Below are positions 26,083 to 34,986 of a stretch of 36,744 nucleotides of DNA, piece after piece. The stretch's first letter is position 1; each line of letters begins with the position of its first letter. The stretch lies in contig MNJC01000071.1 in the NCBI GenBank assembly GCA_001920085.1, positions 1 to 36,744 on the forward strand, given 5' to 3'. The notes under the pieces are model-generated. The model was given only the letters and a program-made list of their open reading frames with translations, was not told the DNA's origin and ran no database searches. Position numbers and translations under genes: made by a program. Source of the DNA: Actinobacteria bacterium 13_1_20CM_4_69_9 (lineage in GTDB: Bacteria; Actinomycetota; Thermoleophilia; Gaiellales; Gaiellaceae).

Positions 26083-27004
26083 AGGCGAGTGTCTCCTCGA
26101 GCTTGTCGAGTGCGTCCGGGGTCGAGACCGAGATCGTCTTCACGTCCCGGTCGATGCGCTTGACCAGCCCCGAGAGCACGTTGCCGGGCCCAACTTCGAC
26201 GAATGTGTGCGCGCCCTCGCGGAGCAGAGCCTGCGCGGCCTGGGTGAAGCGCACCGGTGCGGTCAGCTGCTCGACGAGCAGCGGCCCCATCCGCTTCGCG
26301 TCCTCGACCCGCGCCGTGACGGTCGACATGAAGGGGGCCGTCGGCTCAGAAAACTTCACCCGCTCGAGCGCGGGCCGCAGCCGGTCGGCGGCGCGCGCCA
26401 CCAACGGGCTGTGGAACGCCCCGGAGACTCGGAGCTTGACGGCGCGCCGCGCTCCTTCCTGCTCGGCGAGCTGGCATGCCTCGTCGACCGCCGGGTTCTC
26501 GCCCGAGACGACGATCTGGCCCGGACAGTTGTAGTTCGCCGGCCACACGTTGAGGATGCGCCGGCAGATCCGCTCCACGACCTCGTCGTCGAGACCGAGG
26601 ATCGCCGCCATCGACCCGGGGTTCCGCTTCGCCGCATCGGCCATCGCGAGGCCGCGTTCGCGCACGAGGCCGATTGCCTCCTCGACCTTCAGCGCACCGG
26701 CCGACGCGAGCGCCGCGAACTCGCCCACCGAGTGGCCCACAACGAAGTCGGGCTTGATTCCCCGCGCACGGATCGCGGCCAGGACCGCGAGGCTCGTGGC
26801 GACGAGCGCCGGCTGCTGCACCTCGGTCTGGACGAGCTCGTCCTCGGGCCCCTCGAAGCAGAGGTGCACGAGGTCGAGGCCCGAAGCCTCGCTGCCGCGC
26901 GTGAATACATCCATCGCCTCCGGGACCGCCTCCGCGATCTCGCGCCCCATGCCCACCTCGAGCGAGCCCTGGCCCGGGAAGCAGAAAGCGACGCCGCCCT
27001 TCAC
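26075..27004 (-). CDS. fabD: Malonyl-CoA:ACP transacylase
   Basis: GTG start (GTGA overlap with fabH); VKGGVAFCFPGQGSLEVGMGREIAE...VVGHSVGEFAALASAGALKVEEAIGLVRERGLAM...GAFHSPLVARAADRLRPALE...VEVGPGNVLSGLVKRID. Confidence 0.95.
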   Translation of the reverse strand: MKGGVAFCFPGQGSLEVGMGREIAEAVPEAMDVFTRGSEASGLDLVHLCFEGPEDELVQTEVQQPALVATSLAVLAAIRARGIKPDFVVGHSVGEFAALASAGALKVEEAIGLVRERGLAMADAAKRNPGSMAAILGLDDEVVERICRRILNVWPANYNCPGQIVVSGENPAVDEACQLAEQEGARRAVKLRVSGAFHSPLVARAADRLRPALERVKFSEPTAPFMSTVTARVEDAKRMGPLLVEQLTAPVRFTQAAQALLREGAHTFVEVGPGNVLSGLVKRIDRDVKTISVSTPDALDKLEETLASA

Positions 27005-27990
27005 AGAGTCCACTTCATGAGGCCGGATCCCCACGTGAGGCCCGCTCCCATGCCCGTCATCAACACCAGATCTCCCTTCTTCAACCGCCCGTCCCGTTGC
27101 GCCTCCGCGAGCGCCAGCGGGATTGAACCAGACGACGTGTTCCCATAACGGTCAACATTCACAACCATCCGCTCCCGCGGGATCCCGAGCTTCTGGGCCG
27201 CGTGATCCATGATCCGCACGTTCGCCTGGTGCGGAACGTAGACGTCCACCTCGTCGACCGACACCCCGCAGCAGTCGAGAACTGCCTCTGCGGACGACAC
27301 GAGTACCCGCGTCGCGAACCTGAACACCTCACGACCGTTCATGTGGACATAGCCGTTCCCGGTCGCGTCCTCGATACGGCGCGAGCCGCTGCCGGGCAGC
27401 GAGAGGTGGATCCCGCCCCCGCCGTCGGCGCCGAGCTCGAAGCCGAGGAAGCCTCGCTGCGGCGTCCGCTCGAGCACGACGGCGCCGGCTCCATCGCCGA
27501 AGAGGACCAGCGTCGAGCGGTCGGTCCAGTCGAGGATGCGCGAGAGGACGTCGCCGCCCACGACGAGCGCGCGTTCCGCGAGGCCCGCCGCCATCATCCC
27601 GTACGCCTGCGCGAGCGCGTACATGAAGCCCGTGCAGCCGGCGAGCAGGTCGTACGCCCCGGCGTCCGGCGCGCCGAGCACGTCGGCGAGCAGCGCGCTC
27701 GAGGTCGGGAACATCATGTCCGGCGTCACGGTCGCGCAGACGAGCAGGTCGACGTCCCTGGCCTCCACCCCGGCCTGCGCGAGCGCGGCTCGGGCCGCGG
27801 GAAGCGCGAGATCCGTGAGCGCCTCCTCGGGCGCGGCGATGCGCCGCTCCTTGATGCCGGTGCGCTCGGTGATCCACTCGTCCGTCGTGTCGACGAGCGT
27901 GGAGAGCTCCTCGTTCGTCAGCACGCGCTTCGGTGCATACGCGCCGAGGCCTGTGATGGAGATGGGGTCGCCCTGCGCCTTGCCGAGCAT
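27001..27990 (-). CDS. fabH: 3-oxoacyl-ACP synthase III (KAS III)
   Basis: ITGLGAYAPKRVLTNEELSTLVDTTDEWITERTGIKERRIAAPEE...DLLAGCTGFMYALAQAYGMMAAGLAERALVVGGDVLSRILDWTDRSTLVLFGDGAGAVVLE...VPHQANVRIMDHAAQKLGIP...NTSSGSIPLALAEA. Confidence 0.96.
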   Translation of the reverse strand: MLGKAQGDPISITGLGAYAPKRVLTNEELSTLVDTTDEWITERTGIKERRIAAPEEALTDLALPAARAALAQAGVEARDVDLLVCATVTPDMMFPTSSALLADVLGAPDAGAYDLLAGCTGFMYALAQAYGMMAAGLAERALVVGGDVLSRILDWTDRSTLVLFGDGAGAVVLERTPQRGFLGFELGADGGGGIHLSLPGSGSRRIEDATGNGYVHMNGREVFRFATRVLVSSAEAVLDCCGVSVDEVDVYVPHQANVRIMDHAAQKLGIPRERMVVNVDRYGNTSSGSIPLALAEAQRDGRLKKGDLVLMTGMGAGLTWGSGLMKWTL

Positions 27991-28409
27991 CAGCGCTCCA
28001 CCGCAAAGGTCAGCGTCGCCTTGCACGCGAGCTCCCCGTCGACGCGCGCCTCGGCCTTGCCGCGACCGATCGGGCCCCGCACACGGTCGAGCTCGCAGCG
28101 CAGCTCGAGCACGTCACCCGGCTCGACGATCCGCTTGAAGCGGCACTCGTCGATGCCGGCGAAGAACGCGAGCTTCCCGCGATTCTCCTCCTCGCTCAGC
28201 ACCGCGACTGCGCCCGTCTGCGCGAGCGCCTCGACGATCAGGACACCCGGCATGATCGGCCGCCCGGGAAAGTGCCCCTGCAAGTACCACTCGTCTGGAC
28301 GCACCGTCTTTCGCGCCACGGCGCCGACCCCCGGCGTGACTTCCAGCACCTCGTCGATCAGCAGGAACGGCTCGCGATGCGGGAGGATCTGCTCGATCGC
28401 GACCGTCAT
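27990..28409 (-). CDS. fabZ: 3-hydroxyacyl-ACP dehydratase FabZ
   Basis: [103 protein letters not shown] overlap with upstream sigma gene. Confidence 0.95.
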   Translation of the reverse strand: MTVAIEQILPHREPFLLIDEVLEVTPGVGAVARKTVRPDEWYLQGHFPGRPIMPGVLIVEALAQTGAVAVLSEEENRGKLAFFAGIDECRFKRIVEPGDVLELRCELDRVRGPIGRGKAEARVDGELACKATLTFAVER

Positions 28410-29014
28410 CCGACGTCGGAAAGCTTGTCGCGCAACCGGTTCCGGCCGCGATGCGCATAGCACTTCGCGGTGCCGACGGGCATGTCGGAAACCGCCGCGA
28501 TCTCCTCGAAGGACAGCCCGAGCGCGTCCTTGAGCACGACGACCCGTGCCTGGTCCGGCGCGATCTCGGCGAGGCAGCGGCTCAACTCGCTGCGCAGCTC
28601 GCTGCGGTCCGCCTCGTGGACGGGATCGGCGTCGGTCGCCGCGCGGCGATCCTCGAGCAGCGGCTCGCAGGCCCGGGCACGCTGGCGGTTCGCGACGTCG
28701 CGGCACGCGTTGATCGTGAGCCGGTGCAGCCACGTCGCGAACTGAGCCTCGCCCCGGAACTGCCCGATTCGCGTGCAGAGCTTCGCGAGCGCCTCCTGGG
28801 CGGCGTCGCGCGCATCCTCCGGATCGCGCAGGATGTGGAACGCGACCTTGTCCACGCGCGCGGCGTGCCGTTCGCACAGCACCTCGAGCGCGCGCGTGTC
28901 GCCGTCTTTTGCCCTTTTGACCAGGATCGGATCGCTCAGCCGTGCATAGACCAGTGGCCCTTCGGGTCGGAAGGACTGCTGAATTGGACGGCGGCGGCTT
29001 CGCGGCAGTTGCAT
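28406..29014 (-). CDS. ECF-type RNA polymerase sigma factor, first gene of the FAS-II operon
   Basis: [87 protein letters not shown]...[51 protein letters not shown]. Confidence 0.92.
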   Translation of the reverse strand: MQLPRSRRRPIQQSFRPEGPLVYARLSDPILVKRAKDGDTRALEVLCERHAARVDKVAFHILRDPEDARDAAQEALAKLCTRIGQFRGEAQFATWLHRLTINACRDVANRQRARACEPLLEDRRAATDADPVHEADRSELRSELSRCLAEIAPDQARVVVLKDALGLSFEEIAAVSDMPVGTAKCYAHRGRNRLRDKLSDVG

Positions 29015-29036
29015 CTCGCGGTTCTAGTCTAGGAGG
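29015..29036. promoter_or_regulatory. Compact bidirectional promoter between ECF sigma/fab operon (-) and birA (+) with overlapping -10 elements
   Basis: 22-bp spacer contains ctagtctag (odd palindrome): plus TAGTCT-N6-GTG (29025-29030) and minus TAGACT-N11-ATG (29031-29026). Confidence 0.58.
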
Positions 29037-29630
29037 GTGGCGGATTCGCTCGCCCCGGACGTCGTGCGGCCGCTGCTGAGCGGCCGCTTCGGACACGTCT
29101 ACCGGTACGAGGAGCTCCTGGAGTCGACCCAGCGGCTCCTTCGGCCGGACGACCCGGAGGGGGCGGTCGCCGTCGCCGAGGAGCAGAGCGAGGGTCGTGG
29201 GCGCCTCGACCGCAGGTGGCATGCACCCGCGAGAACGAGCGTGCTCGTCTCGATGCTGCTGCGACCGGCTGTCGAGTCCCCGCGCCTGCCCGAGCTGTCC
29301 CTGGTGACGGGCGGCGCCGTCGCCGAGGCGATCGCAGAGGTGACGGGGCTCGAGCCTGCGATCAAGTTCCCGAACGACGTCTTGCTCGGCGGGAAGAAGG
29401 TGGCGGGGATCCTGGCCGAGTCGAGCGAGGGCCGTGTCGTGCTCGGGATCGGCGTCAACGCGAACCAGACTGCCGACCAGCTCCCCACCGACGCCCAGAC
29501 CGAGCCCACGTCCCTTCGGCTCGAGCTCGGCGAGCCCGTGGACCGCGCCGAGTTGCTGGCCGCGATCCTGCGCCACGTCGAGCGCGCCTACGACGCCTGG
29601 ATCGTTACGGGAACTTCAGCGTCCGGCTGA
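29037..29630 (+). CDS. birA: Biotin--[acetyl-CoA-carboxylase] ligase, short form
   Basis: [56 protein letters not shown]...[58 protein letters not shown]; ends shortly after catalytic core. Confidence 0.92.
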   Translation: MADSLAPDVVRPLLSGRFGHVYRYEELLESTQRLLRPDDPEGAVAVAEEQSEGRGRLDRRWHAPARTSVLVSMLLRPAVESPRLPELSLVTGGAVAEAIAEVTGLEPAIKFPNDVLLGGKKVAGILAESSEGRVVLGIGVNANQTADQLPTDAQTEPTSLRLELGEPVDRAELLAAILRHVERAYDAWIVTGTSASG

Positions 29631-31626
29631 GATTGCCGGCTGAGTCGCGGGCAACGATGCGCACGGAGCGCACGCGACCATGGGCGTAGGAGAACGTCCC
29701 TGCGCGGACGGAGCGCACGACGCGCGCGCCGTTCACGATCAGAGTGACCTTCGCCGGCTCACTGACCCAGAAACGCAGTGCGCGAAACGACCTGGCGCGC
29801 AGCGCGGGCGGCGTCGTGTCGATGCGGAACAGCACGGTTCGTGTGGCGCTGCCCACCTCGCCGCTCGTCGTCAGCGCACCGGCGTACGTGCCGTCGTTCG
29901 TGCCCGCCGCGCTCCAGCCGACGCTCTGCTGCCCAGGCGGGAGCGTCGCCGAGAAGACGGGAGCGACGGTCTTGCCGGCACGCTGGACGTCGAGCTTCAC
30001 CGCGGCGACCCGCAACACCTCGAACGAGAACGTCACGTCGCCGTTCGTGACGGCGGGCGCGACGGCGAACCGCGTCACCGTCCGGTCGATCACGACGGGG
30101 ACGCTGGCGGACACACTCGTCTTGGCGTTCGCGGCGGTGAGGACGAGCTGAAAGTGACCTTCGGGGATGTTCGTGGCAGTGAGCTTGAACGCCTGCTTCC
30201 CCGGCTGGTGCCGCTGAGTGAAGAGCGTGGCGACATCGACGCCACCGGCGTCGCGAAGCGTGGCGGTCACCGTCGCAGCCGCGGTGAGCGTGTAGGAGAT
30301 CTGCGTCGAGTCGTCGATCGTGCGCGGCGTCGCCGTCAGCGACTTGATCGCCAACCGAGCCGCCGCCGACCCGATCACACCGGTCGCCGGCCGCACGTTT
30401 CCGGCGGAGATCGTCCACGTGTAGGAGCCCTGCGGCGCGACCGACGCGTCCCATGTCCAGTCGATCACGCTGCTCGTCCCGGTCCCGCTCGCCACGACCG
30501 CGCCGCCGGCATCGGTGACGCTCACAGTCCACGGCAACGTCGTCGACAGCCGTCCCTGAAAGCGGATCAGCCCGCCGAGCTGCCCTTGCACGGCCGGCGC
30601 GTACAGCTTCGGCAGCCCGGTCGTCGCGGCCTGTCGCGCCAGTGCGCCTAGCTGTGCATACAGCACTGCGCCGGGACAGGTCGTGAAACCGGTGTCGCGG
30701 TGACCCGAGACGGCGCGCAAGAAGACCGGCGTGCCGACGGGGAAGCGCGCATTCCCGCCCGAGTCGAATGTCAACGTCGAGAGCGGGTCGACATGCGAGA
30801 GGTCGAGCCGCCACGCCAGCAGGTTGACGAGTGCCGCCTTCTCCGCGGCCGTCGGCGCAGTCGTCTGGTAGGTCCCGATCAGCGCGACCCCGACGGAGCC
30901 GGTGTTGAAGCCCTCCGCGTGGGCACCGATCACGTTCTTGTCGACGCCGCCGTAGCGGCCCTCGAAGACCTGGCCGTACTTGTCGACGAGAAAGTTGTAG
31001 CCGATGTCGTTCCAGCCGTTGCCCTTGACGTGGTACACCTCGATCCCGCGCACGATCGCCGCGGACTGCGCGGCGGTGTACGAGTTCGAGCCGGCGGTGT
31101 GGTGCACGATGGCAAGCTGCACGGTGCGGGCGTAGCTCGGCGCGGCACGGCGGATCGATTCGTTCGCACTCCACGCCGCGCGCGAGATCAGCGGCGGCGA
31201 GCCGGTCATGGAGATGCGGCGCAGCGGGATGCGCTCCTCGGAGCTCGCGACGAAATAGGCGCGCAGGCGCGTGACCCGGCCGTGCAAGCGGTACGCGATC
31301 CGGTCCGACGAGCCGACCCAGTACGGGTTGCCGAGCCGCCAGCCGTGCGCGGCCCGCCCCTCCGCCGTTTCGACGTTCGGCAGATCCTCCGCCTCCGGCG
31401 CCGCGCGTTGCCAGCCAGTCCAGCCACGGGTCAGTGAGCGCGTGCGGAAATCGACCGTGCCGGGGCCGCGCCAGTGCAGGCCGACCATGTCGAAGCGCGC
31501 GGGCGGCGCCGCCGCGAGCGTGCGCTCTCCGTGGAGCGGCACCTCGCGCATCGTGATCGACGCCTCGCCGAATGCAGCAGCGGGCGCAGCGAAAAACATG
31601 GCGACGGCGACCAGAGCCAACTTCAC
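29605..31626 (-). CDS. Secreted N-acetylmuramoyl-L-alanine amidase (PGRP domain) with C-terminal Ig-like/FlgD-like repeats
   Basis: Signal peptide [127 protein letters not shown]...[14 protein letters not shown]. Confidence 0.92.
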   Translation of the reverse strand: MKLALVAVAMFFAAPAAAFGEASITMREVPLHGERTLAAAPPARFDMVGLHWRGPGTVDFRTRSLTRGWTGWQRAAPEAEDLPNVETAEGRAAHGWRLGNPYWVGSSDRIAYRLHGRVTRLRAYFVASSEERIPLRRISMTGSPPLISRAAWSANESIRRAAPSYARTVQLAIVHHTAGSNSYTAAQSAAIVRGIEVYHVKGNGWNDIGYNFLVDKYGQVFEGRYGGVDKNVIGAHAEGFNTGSVGVALIGTYQTTAPTAAEKAALVNLLAWRLDLSHVDPLSTLTFDSGGNARFPVGTPVFLRAVSGHRDTGFTTCPGAVLYAQLGALARQAATTGLPKLYAPAVQGQLGGLIRFQGRLSTTLPWTVSVTDAGGAVVASGTGTSSVIDWTWDASVAPQGSYTWTISAGNVRPATGVIGSAAARLAIKSLTATPRTIDDSTQISYTLTAAATVTATLRDAGGVDVATLFTQRHQPGKQAFKLTATNIPEGHFQLVLTAANAKTSVSASVPVVIDRTVTRFAVAPAVTNGDVTFSFEVLRVAAVKLDVQRAGKTVAPVFSATLPPGQQSVGWSAAGTNDGTYAGALTTSGEVGSATRTVLFRIDTTPPALRARSFRALRFWVSEPAKVTLIVNGARVVRSVRAGTFSYAHGRVRSVRIVARDSAGNLSRTLKFP

Positions 31627-31654
31627 TGCACTTCAGGGTGCCTGCGGCGCCTGT

Positions 31655-31678
31655 CGGCCTCAAGGCCGCTGATAGAAT
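31655..31678 (+). promoter_or_regulatory. Candidate nfeD promoter: inverted repeat CGGCCTCAAGGCCG just upstream of -10 TAGAAT
   Basis: Palindrome 31655-31668, TAGAAT 31673-31678, TTG start 31688. Confidence 0.45.
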
Positions 31679-31687
31679 CCTTACGAG

Positions 31688-32971
31688 TTGAAGAACGCCG
31701 TTTTGCGGGGACTTTTACTCCTCGGAGCGATCTTGGCGTTCGCGTCGCCGGCCGATGCGGCCACGCCGCGCGTCCTCGCGATCCACTTCGACGCGGACGT
31801 CAACCCGGTGACGCAGAACTACATCTGCCACCAGCTGAAGCAGGCGGCGAAACAGCATTACGACGCGGCGGCGATCGTGCTCAACACGCCCGGGGGCCTG
31901 CTGCAGTCGAAGGACAAGATCGTGCTCTGCGAGCTCAGCTCGAAGGTGCCCGTGCTCGTCTGGGTCGGGCCGAACGGCTCGTTCGCGGGGTCGGCCGGCG
32001 TCTGGCTCGCCCAGGCTGCCGACTACCTCGCGATGGCGCCGGAGACCAACATCGGCTCGTCGACCCCGATCGACTCGAGCGGCGGCAACATCGGCTCCGA
32101 CCTCCGGCGCAAGCTCGTCAACCACGAGGCAGCCTCGCTCCGGGCGCTCGCCGAGAGCCACGGCCGCAACGCCAGGTGGGCCGATCGCGCCGTCCGCGTC
32201 GCGACGAACGCCACCGCCCGCGAGGCGAAGGCGATGAACATGATCGATGCGATCGCGCCGACGCTCCCGGCGCTGCTGCGCGAGTCCGACGGGGTCAAGA
32301 CGAAGCCGCGCGGCTTCGTGCTCCACCTCGCCGGCGCGCAGATCCACGATGTCCACCCCGGCTTCTTCACGCGGCTGCTGAACACGCTGATCGATCCGAA
32401 CATCCTGACGCTGCTGTTCCTCGCGGGCCTCGCGGGGATCGGCTACGAGATCTTCCATCCCGGCGTCGTGCTGCCCGGAGCGCTAGGGCTCGTCGCGCTG
32501 ATCACCGCGCTCTTCGGGTTCTCCGTGCTCCCGGTCAGCTGGGCCGCGTTCATCCTGCTGCTCGCGGGTGTCGCTCTACTCGTGCTGGACGTGCACGTGA
32601 CCTCGCACGGGGCCCTGACCGTGGCCGGCCTGATCGCGATGGCGGTCGGCGCGATCTTCCTCTTCCAGAACGCGCCCGCGCCGTATCACACGTCGACGCC
32701 GCTCGTGGTCGCGGTCGCCGTCGTGCTCGGCTCGGCCTGGGCGTTCGCCGTCGGCAAGGCATGGCAGGTTCGCCACAAGCCCGTCGAGGTCACGCCCGAA
32801 CGGATCGCGGGCTCGGTCGGCGAGGTTCGCCGCGACGGGCTGGTCTTCGTCAACGGCGAGCTCTGGCAGGCTCGCACCTCCGACGGTGGGCAGCTGCGGC
32901 CCGGCGACCGCGTCCGCGTGGAATCACTCGACGGGCTCGTCTTGACCGTCAAGCCGGAAGGGAGCGCATAG
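31688..32971 (+). CDS. NfeD-family membrane protein with ClpP-class serine protease domain
   Basis: TTG start; ATPRVLAIHFDADVNPVTQNYICHQLKQAAKQHYDAAAIVLNTPGGLLQSKDKIVLCELSSKVPVLVWVGPNGSFAGSAGVWLAQAADYLAMAPETNIGSSTPID; four or more TM helices; NfeD C-terminal domain GSVGEVRRDGLVFVNGELWQAR. Confidence 0.92.
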   Translation: MKNAVLRGLLLLGAILAFASPADAATPRVLAIHFDADVNPVTQNYICHQLKQAAKQHYDAAAIVLNTPGGLLQSKDKIVLCELSSKVPVLVWVGPNGSFAGSAGVWLAQAADYLAMAPETNIGSSTPIDSSGGNIGSDLRRKLVNHEAASLRALAESHGRNARWADRAVRVATNATAREAKAMNMIDAIAPTLPALLRESDGVKTKPRGFVLHLAGAQIHDVHPGFFTRLLNTLIDPNILTLLFLAGLAGIGYEIFHPGVVLPGALGLVALITALFGFSVLPVSWAAFILLLAGVALLVLDVHVTSHGALTVAGLIAMAVGAIFLFQNAPAPYHTSTPLVVAVAVVLGSAWAFAVGKAWQVRHKPVEVTPERIAGSVGEVRRDGLVFVNGELWQARTSDGGQLRPGDRVRVESLDGLVLTVKPEGSA

Positions 32972-32974
32972 GAT
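32969..32974 (+). promoter_or_regulatory. Candidate -10 TAGGAT for slipin, embedded in the nfeD stop codon
   Basis: TAGGAT-ccgttc-ATG; TAG of nfeD forms the first three bases. Confidence 0.45.
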
Positions 32975-32980
32975 CCGTTC

Positions 32981-33748
32981 ATGAGCGCTGCGCTGATCGC
33001 CGTTGCGATCTTCCTCTTCCTGATCGTCCTGTTCCTCTTCTCGGCGATCAAGGTGGCGCGCGAGTACGAGCGCGGGATCATCTTCCGGCTCGGCCGGCTG
33101 CTGGCGAACCCGAAGGGACCTGGTCTCTTCATCCTCATCCCCATCGTCGACCGAATGGTCAAGGTCGACCTGCGCACCATCACGCTCACCATCCCCCCAC
33201 AGGAAGTGATCACGAAGGACAACGTCCCCGTCCGGGTGAACGCCGTGGCGTACTTCCGGATCGTCGATCCGAAGTCGGCAATCGTGCAGATCGAGAATTA
33301 CATGGTCGCGACGTCGCAGATCGCGCAGACGACGCTGCGCTCCGTGCTCGGCCAGCACGTGCTCGACGAGCTGCTGTCCGAGCGCGAGAAGATCAACTCG
33401 ATCCTGCAGGGAATCATCGACGAGGCGACTGCGCCGTGGGGCATCAAGGTCTCGATCGTCGAGGTCAAGGACGTCGAGATCCCGAGCAGCATGCAGCGCG
33501 CGATGGCGCGCCAGGCCGAGGCCGAGCGCGAGCGGCGCGCAAAGATCATCAACTCCGAGGGTGAGTACCAGGCCGCCGAGCGGCTGAAGGACGCGGCCCT
33601 CGTAATCGGCGGGCACCCGGTCGCGCTCCAGCTCCGCTACCTGCAGACGCTGCTCGAGCTCGGTGCGTCCCAGTCGACGACGATCGTCTTCCCCGCGCCG
33701 ATCGACCTCATTGCGCCCTTCATCGAGAAGGCGAACGGCGGCAGCTGA
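32981..33748 (+). CDS. Slipin (stomatin/SPFH-family protein)
   Basis: [117 protein letters not shown]. Confidence 0.96.
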   Translation: MSAALIAVAIFLFLIVLFLFSAIKVAREYERGIIFRLGRLLANPKGPGLFILIPIVDRMVKVDLRTITLTIPPQEVITKDNVPVRVNAVAYFRIVDPKSAIVQIENYMVATSQIAQTTLRSVLGQHVLDELLSEREKINSILQGIIDEATAPWGIKVSIVEVKDVEIPSSMQRAMARQAEAERERRAKIINSEGEYQAAERLKDAALVIGGHPVALQLRYLQTLLELGASQSTTIVFPAPIDLIAPFIEKANGGS

Positions 33749-34545
33749 GCGGCGAGCTTCGCCGCGAGCCCGAGTCGGGCCGGATCGCAGTGATCGCTCC
33801 GGGACGAGCGAAGCGTCCCGGAGCCGCACGCGCGTCGCTCGAACCTCCGACGCCGGAGGAGCTCGAGTCGTGCCCGTTCTGCGCGGGGCACGAGGACATG
33901 ACGCCACCGCAGACGCTCGTGCTCCCGGAGGACGGCGACTGGCGCGTGCGCGTGGTGCCCAACTTGTATCCCGCGCTCGAGCGTCAGGAAGTCGTCGTCC
34001 ACAGCCGGCGCCACGTGCGCTCGCTCGCCGAGCTCGAGGGCGACGAGCCGGAGCTGGTCGCGGATGCATGGCGACGCCGGGTGGCGGCACATCCGGGGTA
34101 CGTCCACGCACTCGTCAACGAGGGTCGCGAGGCTGGCTCCAGCCTGCCGCATTCACACTCGCAGCTCGTCTGGCTGCCGGAGCCGCCGCCTTCACGGGCG
34201 CGGCCGCGCCTCGAGGAGTTCGCAGCGCCGGCCGGATTGGTCGCGGGCTGCCCGTGGGCGAGCCGCCTGCCGTACGAGACGGTGATCGCTCCGGCGGACC
34301 ATGATGCGGCGGGCTTCGAGAGCGAGCTGCTCGCTCCCGCAGTGCGCCTGCTCGCCGACGTCGTCCGGCGGCTGCACGCCGCCGAGGGGCCCGTGCCGCT
34401 CAATGCCTGGCTCGAACACGACGGGCGTGACTGGCGACTCGTCCTGCTCCCGCGCCTCACGATCCTCGCCGGGCTCGAGCTCGGCGCCGGAATCTTTGTG
34501 AACACCCTGCCGCCCGAAGAGGCGGCCGGCCGGCTCGGCGGCTAG
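33745..34545 (+). CDS. galT: Galactose-1-phosphate uridylyltransferase-family protein (candidate CTG start)
   Basis: From CTG 33745: [78 protein letters not shown]...[15 protein letters not shown]...[25 protein letters not shown] (HxH-type site). First canonical start GTG 33790 would cut the [10 protein letters not shown] block. Confidence 0.87.
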   Translation: MSGELRREPESGRIAVIAPGRAKRPGAARASLEPPTPEELESCPFCAGHEDMTPPQTLVLPEDGDWRVRVVPNLYPALERQEVVVHSRRHVRSLAELEGDEPELVADAWRRRVAAHPGYVHALVNEGREAGSSLPHSHSQLVWLPEPPPSRARPRLEEFAAPAGLVAGCPWASRLPYETVIAPADHDAAGFESELLAPAVRLLADVVRRLHAAEGPVPLNAWLEHDGRDWRLVLLPRLTILAGLELGAGIFVNTLPPEEAAGRLGG

Positions 34546-34856
34546 ACCGACTCCTCCGGCCTCGGTGCGGTAGGGCCCTGCTCGCGGAAGCGCCGCGCCG
34601 CATCGATTGCGGCGCCGAGGTTGAGGCCCTTGTCCTTCGCCTGCTTGATCAGCATCACCGTCTCGAGCGCGTCGATGTCGTAGATCCGCTGCTTCCTGCC
34701 CTTCGTGGGGATCTGCGCCTTGTTCGTCCAGTAGTCGAGCTGCATCTTCGAGATGCCGGCGATCTGGCAGACCTGGCCGAGGTAGAGCTCGACCTTGCCG
34801 AGGTGCTCGGCGAGGTCGATCGGCTCGAGAAGATCTACTTGTCGACTGGCTGCCAT
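34542..34856 (-). CDS. MerR-family transcriptional regulator
   Basis: MAASRQVDLLEPIDLAEHLGKVELYLGQVCQIAGISKMQLDYWTNKAQIPTKGRKQRIYDIDALETVMLIKQAKDKGLNLGAAIDAARRF; GAGG SD before ATG 34856. Confidence 0.85.
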   Translation of the reverse strand: MAASRQVDLLEPIDLAEHLGKVELYLGQVCQIAGISKMQLDYWTNKAQIPTKGRKQRIYDIDALETVMLIKQAKDKGLNLGAAIDAARRFREQGPTAPRPEESV

Positions 34857-34986
34857 GTCGTCCTCGTTTCCTTCGGAGGTGGAACCCCGGGTTTCAAAGG
34901 TATACAGCGCTGGTTCTCGGGAAGGAAGGGGTTCTTTCAAAATCTCACCCTTTAGAGGCAGTAATCCCGCAGATTTGTGGCAGGTC

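Noticed and set aside
24098-28409. Polyketide or secondary-metabolite cluster because of KAS and KR genes
   Set aside because: Gene set and order are primary FAS-II (fabZ, fabH, fabD, fabG, fabF).
29759-31663. 634-aa minus ORF in another frame of the PGRP gene, and 31474..33564 plus ORF
   Set aside because: Out-of-frame shadows of the amidase and of NfeD/slipin.
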